From a bacterium (GTDB lineage Bacteria > Thermosulfidibacterota > Thermosulfidibacteria > Thermosulfidibacterales > JALWSI01): 5,459 nt of DNA. Shown here one piece after another: positions 1 to 4,007 of this stretch. The translations under genes and the position numbers were made by a program. The notes beneath the pieces are model-generated. The model was not told the DNA's origin. It was given only the letters and a program-made list of their open reading frames with translations, and did not search any database. The DNA lies in NCBI GenBank assembly GCA_027080315.1, contig JALWSI010000137.1, positions 1-5,459 of the forward strand, in the 5' to 3' direction. The first letter of the stretch is position 1. Each line of letters starts with the position of its first letter.

Positions 1-2
1 TA

Positions 3-125
3 AGCACACAAGTGACCGTGGGCTTCTCGTTGACCATAGCCCGTGAAAACATAGGATTAAAGCAGATAATAAGAGGGAAGGGAAAGCAGATCGTTTTTAC
101 AAAATACAGGAAGAGGCAGAAATAG
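3..125 (+). CDS. Possible 3' end of an upstream gene (partial)
   Basis: One forward frame is open from the left edge of the window to a TAG at 123-125, giving a 40-residue tail rich in Lys, Arg and Gln (it includes IIRGKGKQIVF and ends KYRKRQK). The other two forward frames close early, at 1-3 and 44-46. The stop lies 36 bases before the nucleotidyltransferase start, so this could be the end of an upstream co-directional gene. I do not recognise the family. An open stretch of 40 codons at a window edge can occur by chance, so this is a weak call. Confidence 0.25.
   Translation, partial: STQVTVGFSLTIARENIGLKQIIRGKGKQIVFTKYRKRQK
30..57 (+). promoter_or_regulatory. Weak candidate promoter upstream of the MNT-HEPN pair
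   Basis: TTGACC at 30-35 is followed after 16 bases by TAGGAT at 52-57. This is a good -35 but a mediocre -10. It would start transcription near 64, about 100 bases before the nucleotidyltransferase gene. It lies inside the possible upstream reading-frame tail, so the MNT-HEPN pair may instead be read from an upstream promoter. Confidence 0.2.
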
Positions 126-161
126 AAGGAAAGTGAGCGGCTCTGGAGAGAGACAAAGACC

Positions 162-515
162 ATGCCGAAAAACACAGATTTTAACAGCTACTTAGATCAG
201 ATACTACAATCTCTGCAAGCGATAGATCCCAAGATGATAATGGTGTTTGGTTCGTATTCAAAAGGAGATATGAACGAAGACAGCGACTTAGACCTGTTGG
301 TAGTGTTAAACGAGAAAGAGATTCCTAAAACTTATGACGATAAGATAGAGATAAAGTTGAGAATCAGAAAGATGATAAGAGAGATAAACAAGAAAATAGC
401 TATAGATTTATTAGTATATACCCTGCCAGAATATGAAGAGTTCATAAAAAGCAATAGTTCGTTCTCAAGAGAGATAGTAGAAACAGGGAAAATTCTATAT
501 GAGAAGACAAGTTAG
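162..515 (+). CDS. Minimal nucleotidyltransferase (MNT) domain protein, MntA-like
   Basis: A 117-residue protein of the minimal nucleotidyltransferase fold (NTP_transf_2 / pol-beta-like). The signature GSX10DXD is intact: G30-S31 begins GSYSKG, and D42 and D44 lie in SDLDLLV. A third likely metal-binding carboxylate is D82 in IDLLVYT, at the expected distance. Such proteins are usually the partner of a HEPN protein. In the characterised MntA-HepT system, MntA is an antitoxin that transfers AMP groups to the toxin. The next gene encodes a HEPN protein and overlaps this one by 17 bases, so translational coupling is likely. A purine-rich GGAGAGAG at 145-152 is the only Shine-Dalgarno-like sequence and is not ideally spaced. 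The domain call is secure. The antitoxin role is inferred from family and context, because some MNT-HEPN pairs are untested. Confidence 0.88.
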   Translation: MPKNTDFNSYLDQILQSLQAIDPKMIMVFGSYSKGDMNEDSDLDLLVVLNEKEIPKTYDDKIEIKLRIRKMIREINKKIAIDLLVYTLPEYEEFIKSNSSFSREIVETGKILYEKTS

Positions 516-909
516 AGCATGGATAGAGTACGCAAAGATTGATCTATTATCTGCTGAGAAACTATTAGAAGATGAGTTTTTAACCAGAAGTGCTGCTTTT
601 CATATTCATCAATCAATTGAGAAATCATTTAAAGCTTTATTAGAAAACAAAGGAGTCAGAATACCGAAGACACACGATTTAGAAAGGTTATATGGGATAA
701 TACAAGAGATTTACACGGACTTCATCGGGATAAATGAAGACATACTAACTCAAGTAAATGATGTATATATTGATTCCAGATACCCAGCTAACGTTGGATT
801 AATACCAGATGGAATCCCTTCATTAAACAAGGTAAAGATGTTCTATAATCTGGCAAATAAGGTATATAAAAAGGCACTAACAATACTTATACCAAACGAG
901 AACACATAG
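499..909 (+). CDS. HEPN domain protein, putative toxin partner of the MNT protein
   Basis: A 136-residue, mostly helical protein with hallmarks of the PF05168-type HEPN family. These are an N-terminal W..YA..DL..AE.LL helix (about 8-23), AAFHIHQSIEKSFKALL (32-48), THDL at 58-61, and Y90 followed by SRYP at 93-96. The ATG lies inside the end of the MNT gene, with AGGGA at 485-489 nine bases upstream, so the two form one overlapping operon. HEPN proteins in such pairs act as RNases or as the regulated partner of the MNT enzyme. The canonical C-terminal RX4-6H catalytic motif of HepT-type (DUF86) HEPN RNases is not visible here. The only R-x4-H is R54-H59 (RIPKTH), which sits at the conserved THDL turn. 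RNase activity is therefore uncertain, while the domain identity is well supported. Confidence 0.85.
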   Translation: MRRQVRAWIEYAKIDLLSAEKLLEDEFLTRSAAFHIHQSIEKSFKALLENKGVRIPKTHDLERLYGIIQEIYTDFIGINEDILTQVNDVYIDSRYPANVGLIPDGIPSLNKVKMFYNLANKVYKKALTILIPNENT

Positions 910-944
910 ATAAACTAAGGATGAACAAATAAATTTTATACGCC

Positions 945-968
945 AAAGAACGGTTCTTTATGCAGAAC
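945..968. repeat. Two mutually exclusive short hairpins
   Basis: AAAGAAC (945-951) is followed, after a single base, by its exact reverse complement GTTCTTT (953-959). GTTCT (953-957) can alternatively pair with AGAAC at 964-968 across a 6-base loop. The site begins 36 bases after the HEPN stop codon. It lacks a T-tract, so it is not a standard terminator. It could be a protein-binding palindrome or a 3'-end stabilising structure. Confidence 0.35.
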
Positions 969-1015
969 ATCTTTTAGATACCAGGGATACTGGGGAAAAT
1001 CAAAGTAAAAGGTTC

Positions 1016-1103
1016 AACCGGAAATTGGAGCGGCAAAGCACCCCTTCGGCACCGTAGATGTCAACCAATCTACTGAGTTCTAAAGACCGCCTTCCGGTTT
1101 TAT
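1016..1103 (+). other. Nested inverted repeats in the MNT-HEPN / mazEF intergenic region
   Basis: Three sets of complementary arms are nested. The outer pair is AACCGGAA (1016-1023) with TTCCGGTT (1092-1099), 8 of 8 bases. The middle pair is GCGG (1030-1033) with CCGC (1087-1090). The inner pair is GTAGAT (1054-1059) with ATCTAC (1068-1073), 6 of 6 bases around an 8-base loop. The right outer arm runs into TTTTATT, so a transcript could fold into one long bulged stem ending in a short U-rich tail. The next promoter begins at 1116, so the structure is not part of the mazE leader. It could be a small structured RNA, a complex terminator for the MNT-HEPN operon, or the relic of a small mobile element. 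The fold and its function are unproven. Confidence 0.35.
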
Positions 1104-1115
1104 TAACCTGTAAGC

Positions 1116-1144
1116 TTGACCACCTGCGCCGATTTGTATATACT
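1116..1144 (+). promoter_or_regulatory. Sigma70-type promoter of mazEF
   Basis: TTGACC (1116-1121) and TATACT (1139-1144) are separated by exactly 17 bases. Each hexamer is one base from consensus (TTGACA, TATAAT). Transcription would begin near 1151, giving a leader of about 20 bases that contains the AAGGAGGT ribosome binding site at 1157-1164, six bases before the mazE ATG. This is the best promoter in the window. Confidence 0.75.
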
Positions 1145-1155
1145 TAGGCTATACA
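1135..1155. promoter_or_regulatory. Candidate MazE/MazEF autoregulatory operator
   Basis: TGTATA (1135-1140) and TATACA (1150-1155) form a perfect inverted repeat with a 9-base spacer. The dyad covers the -10 hexamer and the predicted transcription start. MazE antitoxins, alone or with MazF, repress their own promoter by binding AT-rich palindromes, so the position fits an autoregulatory operator. The role is inferred from position and symmetry only. Confidence 0.45.
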
Positions 1156-1170
1156 TAAGGAGGTAGTGGT

Positions 1171-1419
1171 ATGGTCGTTAAGATACAGAAGTGGGGGAAT
1201 AGCCAGGGGCTGAGGCTCAACAAGAAGCTGCTTGAAGATGCAAAACTCAGTGTTGGGGATGAGGTTGATATAACCGTGAAAGACGGAGTCATGATTATCA
1301 AACCCGCCAATAGAATCAGGGGGCGATACCGTCTTGAAGAGCTTGTCGCACGTATTCCCAAAGATCATGAAACAGGTGAAGTTGACTGGGGAGAACCCGC
1401 AGGCAGAGAGGTCTGGTAG
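1171..1419 (+). CDS. mazE: MazE antitoxin (AbrB-fold)
   Basis: An 82-residue antitoxin. Residues 1-46 form the AbrB/MazE swapped-hairpin DNA-binding domain, with the typical start IQKWGNSQGLRL and the VGDEVDI..KDGVMIIKP strands. The C-terminal half has the MazF-binding tail, including EELV and VDWGEP..REVW, which closely resembles the tail of Escherichia coli MazE (WGEP..KEVW). It neutralises MazF by occupying its RNA-binding face, and probably represses the operon through the upstream dyad. The ATG follows a full AAGGAGGT at 1157-1164. The stop codon directly abuts the mazF ATG (TAGATG), so production of the two proteins is tightly linked. Length and both domains look intact, and this is a confident assignment. 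Confidence 0.95.
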   Translation: MVVKIQKWGNSQGLRLNKKLLEDAKLSVGDEVDITVKDGVMIIKPANRIRGRYRLEELVARIPKDHETGEVDWGEPAGREVW

Positions 1420-1755
1420 ATGGCTGCTTACATACCCAAGCAAGGGGAGATCATAGCGCTCTCTTTTGATCCACAGTCAGGACACGAGCAGAAGGGCCGT
1501 CGCCCTGCCCTTGTTGTTAGCAAAAAGCTGTTTAACAAAAGCACGGGCATGGCCATTGTGTGCCCCATCACCAGCAGAAGGCGTGATTATCCCTTTCATG
1601 TGCCAATTCCAGAAGGCGGAGAGGTTAGGGGCTTCGTTATGGTTGAGCAGGTGAGATCTGTTGACTTTCGCTCTCGGCGGGCTAAGCGAATAGAAGATGG
1701 AGACGCCGAGTTGCTATCAGAGGTGCTGGCTATTTTAGATGCGTGCATTTATTGA
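1420..1755 (+). CDS. mazF: MazF/PemK-family mRNA interferase toxin
   Basis: A 111-residue toxin of the MazF/PemK/CcdB fold, the usual length for the family. It matches E. coli MazF along its whole length: Y.P..GEI..L.FDPQ.G.EQ.GRRPALV.S (4-34), TGM...CPITS...YPF.V (42-61), and a VRGFVM.EQVRS.DFR.R.A strand block (69-88). The likely active-site residues E23 and R28 and the T51-S52 pair are present, so the enzyme should be active. MazF cleaves single-stranded RNA at short specific sequences when MazE is degraded. The cleavage sequence cannot be predicted here. GAGAGG at 1406-1411, inside the end of mazE, serves as the ribosome binding site eight bases upstream. No clear terminator follows: a GGCC/GGCC mini-hairpin at 1758-1769 has no T-tract. 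Confidence 0.95.
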   Translation: MAAYIPKQGEIIALSFDPQSGHEQKGRRPALVVSKKLFNKSTGMAIVCPITSRRRDYPFHVPIPEGGEVRGFVMVEQVRSVDFRSRRAKRIEDGDAELLSEVLAILDACIY

Positions 1756-1820
1756 GGGGCCTTTGGGCCAGTGGTGTAGGGTGGAATAGAAAAAGGCTGA
1801 CATGAAAATGAAGGCATAGG

Positions 1821-1851
1821 TGCCCTCAAAATGAGACAGTATGCTAAGGTA
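1821..1851 (+). mobile_element. Relic of an IS3-family terminus (orfA-side end)
   Basis: Bases 1828-1851 are identical, over 24 bases, to the reverse complement of 3350-3373, the orfA-side terminal region of the IS described below. The outer bases TGCCCTC (1821-1827) are a diverged form of that element's terminal TGGACCCC. The orientation is opposite to the intact IS, so a second copy would have run rightward from here. Nothing of its body follows: at 1852 the sequence changes to the flank of the coiled-coil gene. This is therefore a solo end left by a deletion or recombination. Confidence 0.65.
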
Positions 1852-2021
1852 AATAGAATCGTGGATTTATAGGCTATTTCAACATATTTATGATGGTAAT
1901 GAGTATGGAGAGGAAGGTGAAACCGCCTGCCATGAACCACTGGAGAAAGGAGAGGCGCTTTTCAAGGGATTCAAACCGTACGTGCATTGCCTCAAAACCC
2001 TTGTCCATTTCGCGTTGCATA

Positions 2022-2063
2022 GCCTCAAAACGTTTATCTACAGCCTCAAAGCGTTTATCCACA
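2022..2063 (-). repeat. 21-bp tandem repeat encoding heptads
   Basis: Two consecutive 21-base units (2022-2042 and 2043-2063) differ at only two positions. A partial third unit begins at 2064, and diverged copies of the GCCTCAAA core appear near 1989. Each unit encodes one seven-residue coiled-coil heptad (K-R-F-E-A-V-D type). Repeat-unit slippage would lengthen or shorten the coiled coil by whole heptads without breaking the frame. Confidence 0.7.
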
Positions 2064-2122
2064 ACCTCAAAGCGGGCAGTCATCTCTCGCTGAAGGGCCA
2101 GGAGTGCCTCCTCTACCTGAGA

Positions 2123-2144
2123 CGGACCCCATAGGCAAGACAGT
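2123..2144 (+). repeat. IS3 element terminal inverted repeat, orfB side
   Basis: This end reads CGGACCCC, a variable middle, then AGACAGT. It matches the opposite end (3382 back to 3361) at 16 of 22 positions, with identity concentrated in GGACCCC and AGACAGT. These two blocks are the likely transposase contact and cleavage-proximal segments. The outermost base is C rather than T. A TG occurs five bases further out at 2118, so the exact tip is uncertain. Confidence 0.75.
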
Positions 2145-2190
2145 TTTTGTGTCAGTTTAAGATACACCCAAGTTCTACCAACCACCATTA

Positions 2191-3024
2191 TTATGCCACA
2201 CACACCAACCACGATTGGGATGTATATGCTTCATGTGGTGTAAGATTTTTTAAACTCTGGTGCGGTCGCTCATGGTTGTAAAACCTGAAATATTCTCTCA
2301 ATCCTTCCACCAACTCATTCACGCTATTGTACTCTTTCAGATACACCTCCTCCCATTTCAAGCTCCTCCACAACCTCTCCACCATGATATTGTCCATGGC
2401 TCTGCCTTTGCCATCCATGCTGATCTTTATCCCATGCTCTCTCAGCACCCCTGTGAACCTTTCTCCGGTGTATTGGGACCCTTGGTCGGTGTTGAATATC
2501 TCAGGCCTACTATGGCCCCTCAGAGCCCTTCTGAGAGCACTTACACAGAAACTGTCATCCATGGTCACAGACACCTCCCAGGAGAGCACATAGCGGCTGT
2601 ACCAGTCCATCACCACTGTGAGATACACAAACCCTCCCCTTATCCTGATGTAGGTGATGTCTGAGCACCAGACCTGGTTGGGACGATTTATCTCAAGATC
2701 TCTCAAGAGATACGGATAGACCTTGTGGCCTTTATCTGGATTTGTGGTGCGTTTTTTAGGAGAAACCGATGCAAGCCCCATCTTTCTCATTAACCTTTGC
2801 ACCCTCTTGCGGTTCACTTCATACCCTTGCCTTCTTAAGTACTCCACCATCTTCCTGCTGCCGTAAAAGGGATGCCTTGTGTACTCCTCGTCTATCAGCC
2901 TCATTATCTTCAGGTTCTCCTGACTCTCATCACAAGAGCTTTTGCGATAGTAGCTGGACCTTGGTAACCCTATCAGCTCGCATTGCCTGCTTATGCTCAA
3001 ATTGGGGTGATCTGGTTCTATCAT
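2191..3024 (-). CDS. IS3-family transposase OrfB (DDE integrase core)
   Basis: A 277-residue catalytic half of an IS3-family transposase. The N-terminal HTH_21-like segment contains SISRQCELIGLPRSSYY (10-26) and HPFYGSRKMVEYLRR (51-65). The rve integrase core (about 113-270) has the catalytic triad D122 (CSDITYI), D180 (NTDQGSQY) and E216 (MVERLWRSLK), with exactly 35 residues between the second D and the E. The C-terminal FYNHERPHQSL block is also typical. The frame is in -1 register relative to orfA and is open back to the A8 run. The productive transposase is therefore expected to be the OrfAB fusion, with the ATG at 3024 as an internal start for OrfB alone. No disabling mutation is seen. 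The tail after HEAYTSQ overlaps the start of the chimeric open frame at 2212. Confidence 0.95.
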   Translation of the reverse strand: MIEPDHPNLSISRQCELIGLPRSSYYRKSSCDESQENLKIMRLIDEEYTRHPFYGSRKMVEYLRRQGYEVNRKRVQRLMRKMGLASVSPKKRTTNPDKGHKVYPYLLRDLEINRPNQVWCSDITYIRIRGGFVYLTVVMDWYSRYVLSWEVSVTMDDSFCVSALRRALRGHSRPEIFNTDQGSQYTGERFTGVLREHGIKISMDGKGRAMDNIMVERLWRSLKWEEVYLKEYNSVNELVEGLREYFRFYNHERPHQSLKNLTPHEAYTSQSWLVCVA

Positions 3025-3044
3025 ATCTTGTTTCTCTTTCAGGG

Positions 3045-3329
3045 TTAATCCAGCAATCCGGTCTTTTTTTTAAGCCAGTCAACCTCCACCTGGAGTTGGC
3101 CTACCTTGCGATACAGCCTCTCCTTTTCCTGCTCTACCTTCTTGGCTTCACGATCTTTCCTGGAATTGAAGAGATGAGGAGCCGATTCTATCAACTGCCT
3201 CTTCCAGAGGTTTATCTGGCTGACGTGAACCCCAAACTCCTGGGCAAGCTCATTTGCTGTTCTTTGTCCCTTTATGGCCTCAAGAGCAACTGTGGCCTTG
3301 AACTTCGCCGAATATCTCCTACGACCCAT
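3045..3329 (-). CDS. IS3-family transposase OrfA (DNA-binding subunit)
   Basis: A 94-residue HTH_Tnp_1 protein. The helix-turn-helix covers about residues 5-45 (RYSAKFKATVALEAI, then TANELAQEFGVHVSQINLWK). A basic, heptad-containing helix follows (about 58-88), the leucine-zipper-like dimerisation segment of IS3 OrfA proteins. OrfA binds the element's ends and regulates transposition; it is also the N-terminal half of the OrfAB fusion. The ATG is preceded by a strong AAAGGAGGG (minus strand, 3344-3336) at six bases. Codons 87-89 (AAA AAA AAG) form the frameshift site, so unshifted reading ends five residues later at residue 94. Confidence 0.93.
   Translation of the reverse strand: MGRRRYSAKFKATVALEAIKGQRTANELAQEFGVHVSQINLWKRQLIESAPHLFNSRKDREAKKVEQEKERLYRKVGQLQVEVDWLKKKTGLLD
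3063..3069 (-). promoter_or_regulatory. Programmed -1 ribosomal frameshift site (A AAA AAG)
   Basis: The heptamer A AAA AAG lies in the correct phase across orfA codons 87-89, within a run of eight A. A -1 slip continues as D-R-I-A-G-L-T-L-K-E-K-Q-D into the orfB ATG with no intervening stop. The -1 frame has a TAA immediately upstream of the A run (3072-3070), so the fusion can only arise by slipping here. This is the standard IS3-family strategy. Confidence 0.82.
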
Positions 3330-3360
3330 AGCAGACCCTCCTTTGGCTCTACCTTAGCAT

Positions 3361-3382
3361 ACTGTCTCATTTTTGGGGTCCA
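3361..3382 (-). repeat. IS3 element terminal inverted repeat, orfA side
   Basis: Read on the minus strand from 3382, it begins TGGACCCC and ends AGACAGT at 3361, matching 2123-2144 at 16 of 22 positions. Together with the next 11 bases inward it is also the region repeated in the solo terminus at 1821-1851. The terminal TG fits the IS3-family rule, so this boundary is firmer than the left one. Confidence 0.8.
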
Positions 3383-3494
3383 CTATATTCTCCACTTCGT
3401 GACGCAACAGGACATTTTTGTAGAGCCAAGGAACCCTTTGAGGCTCGCAATATGGTGTTATTGAGTAAGTTGAGAAAATCACAATAAAAGATTG
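3383..3494. other. Gene-free strip between the IS and hicA
   Basis: These 112 bases hold no supportable gene. If the IS had simply inserted into the coiled-coil gene, its missing 5' part should lie here on the minus strand. One minus frame does read through to the IS edge (…LLRHEVENI), but I see no credible start, ribosome site or clear heptad match, so continuity is unproven. The strip may come from elsewhere, joined by recombination. Confidence 0.4.
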
Positions 3495-3495
3495 T
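3481..3495 (-). terminator. Weak hairpin after hicA
   Basis: ACAAT (3481-3485) and ATTGT (3491-3495) form a 5-bp stem around AAAAG, overlapping the hicA stop. On the minus strand it is followed by GATTTTCTC. The stem is AT-rich and the T-tract short, so it would be at best an inefficient terminator. Confidence 0.25.
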
Positions 3496-3680
3496 TACGG
3501 CCTTGGTATTCCTAAATCTTTACAGATTTTCCTTGCCAAAATTTCATCAATCTCTCTGTGCCTCGGAACTGTGGTTACCTTCTTCTCTTTACGATTCACA
3601 TAAACTGTGTGATTGGCTCCTTCCCTCAAAAACTCACACCCATGCATCTCAAGATGCCGGATCAAAACCCTTCTCTTCAA
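3495..3680 (-). CDS. hicA: HicA mRNA interferase toxin
   Basis: A 61-residue toxin with the HicA double-stranded-RNA-binding-like fold. It reads through the full family pattern: an N-terminal KR..LIRHLE.HGC helix, REGANHTVYVN (19-29) with the catalytic histidine H24, VTTVPRHREI (35-44), and the C-terminal LARKICKDLGIP helix. HicA cleaves mRNA independently of codons and is blocked by HicB. The start is TTG at 3680, chosen because the family motif begins precisely there (KRRVLIRHL) and because it overlaps the hicB stop by four bases (TTGA). The weak start may keep the toxin in translational deficit relative to HicB. The gene is full length, with no defect. Confidence 0.92.
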   Translation of the reverse strand: MKRRVLIRHLEMHGCEFLREGANHTVYVNRKEKKVTTVPRHREIDEILARKICKDLGIPRP

Positions 3681-3901
3681 ACCACAACTTCCCCAATTTC
3701 CTCCCTGGTGAACTCTTCTCCTTTAAGTTCCTCTTCCATGATCTGTTTATTTGCCTCTAAAACAAGCCTGATAGCTTCTCTTAAATTTTCCTTCGTCTCC
3801 TCAAGGGTCGTTCCTTGGGTATTGGCTCCAGGCAGCTCTTCTACATATCCGATGTATCCATAGGGCGACTTCTTGAAAACCGCTGTGAGTTTAGTTCCCA
3901 T
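3677..3901 (-). CDS. hicB: HicB antitoxin
   Basis: A 74-residue HicB-type antitoxin with the degenerate RNase H-like fold. It contains TKLTAVFKK, then YGYIGYVEELPGANTQG (the conserved HicB core) and TLEETKENLREAIRLVLEANK. It binds and inhibits HicA. It is short and ends in a charged tail with no separate helix-turn-helix or ribbon-helix-helix domain, so its DNA-binding capacity is unclear. I place the start at the ATG at 3901, because family members begin just before KLTAVF and a GAGGTG (3917-3912) lies upstream. In-frame GTG codons at 3913 and 3910 would add three or four residues but sit on or next to that ribosome site. The gene precedes hicA (antitoxin first, as is common in two-gene hicBA). 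Confidence 0.9.
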   Translation of the reverse strand: MGTKLTAVFKKSPYGYIGYVEELPGANTQGTTLEETKENLREAIRLVLEANKQIMEEELKGEEFTREEIGEVVV

Positions 3902-3924
3902 CTCTTTCACCACCTCTTCGCTAA

Positions 3925-3953
3925 GTCATACCTAAATCTATGATGTTCTTCAA
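3925..3953 (-). promoter_or_regulatory. Candidate hicBA promoter
   Basis: On the minus strand, TTGAAG (3953-3948) and TATGAC (3930-3925) are separated by 17 bases, each matching consensus at four of six positions. Transcription would start near 3918, leaving a leader of about 17 bases before the ATG at 3901. That spacing argues against the upstream GTG starts. The fit is moderate. Confidence 0.4.
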
Positions 3954-4007
3954 TCCAAGCCTTCCTCTGGAGCATCTAAACCCACTCCGCCCCTTGCAAT
4001 AACGATC

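Larger units (their letters stand above)
1874..2212 (-). pseudogene. Coiled-coil, C-terminally membrane-anchored small protein, 5' end replaced by the IS
   Basis: Reading leftward, the open frame starts at an ATG at 2212 inside the IS, leaves the IS at about 2118, and continues in host DNA to a TAG at 1874-1876. The host-derived part (about 81 residues, from VEEALLALQREM) is a heptad coiled coil with repeated RFE.VDK units, then EKRL. It ends in one hydrophobic segment (about residues 91-109 of the open frame, LQWFMAGGFTFLSILI) with a short tail. This resembles the many small bacterial and archaeal proteins with a coiled coil plus a C-terminal membrane anchor (DUF1640-like), which have no firm function. 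The first 31 residues are translated IS end, not native sequence. An internal ATG at 2083 could give a 69-residue product, but its ribosome site is weak. Most likely a decapitated gene, although a chimeric product is possible. Confidence 0.7.
2118..3382 (-). mobile_element. IS3-family insertion sequence, structurally complete
   Basis: A roughly 1.26-kb element read on the minus strand. It has overlapping-frame genes orfA (3045-3329) and orfB (2191-3024), joined by a -1 frameshift site at 3063-3069. Both ends carry imperfect inverted repeats (2123-2144 and 3361-3382). With ends at 3382 and 2118 the minus strand begins TG and ends CA, as IS3-family elements do. The left end could instead lie at 2123, where the matching repeat begins. 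The frameshifted OrfAB transposase would be 379 residues (89 + 13 + 277) with all catalytic residues intact, so the element may be active. No matching target duplication is evident: the left flank ends CTACC and the right flank starts CTATA. This suggests rearrangement after insertion. Confidence 0.88.

Noticed and set aside
1010-1030. GGTTCAACC resembling a tRNA T-loop, and GTTCAAC resembling an integron attC core (RYYYAAC)
   Set aside because: No flanking T-stem, acceptor or anticodon arms can be formed. The matching GTTRRRY core is absent at the other end of the inverted repeat, so neither a tRNA nor an attC site is supported.
1144-1443. Minus-strand open frames opposite mazE
   Set aside because: They lie entirely within the mazE/mazF coding region, which matches known families residue by residue; the antisense frames show no family features.
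1756-1769. GGCC-TTTG-GGCC hairpin just after mazF as a terminator
   Set aside because: The stem is only four base pairs and no T-tract follows it.
2022-2075. Short regular repeats as a CRISPR array
   Set aside because: The units are contiguous with no spacers and encode coiled-coil heptads in frame.
1890-2093. Plus-strand frame with SKRLSTASKRLST-like repeats
   Set aside because: The repetition is just the antisense translation of the 21-base heptad repeats in the coiled-coil gene.
2260-3464. Long plus-strand open frames across the IS
   Set aside because: They are antisense shadows of orfA and orfB. Their translations are low-complexity Ser, Leu and Pro mixtures with no domain, and they lack ribosome sites.
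3383-3470. Minus-strand frame reading …LLRHEVENI into the IS as the missing N-terminus of the coiled-coil protein
   Set aside because: It lacks a convincing start and ribosome site. It reads on into the IS in a frame that soon stops, and has no clear heptad pattern, so continuity could not be supported.
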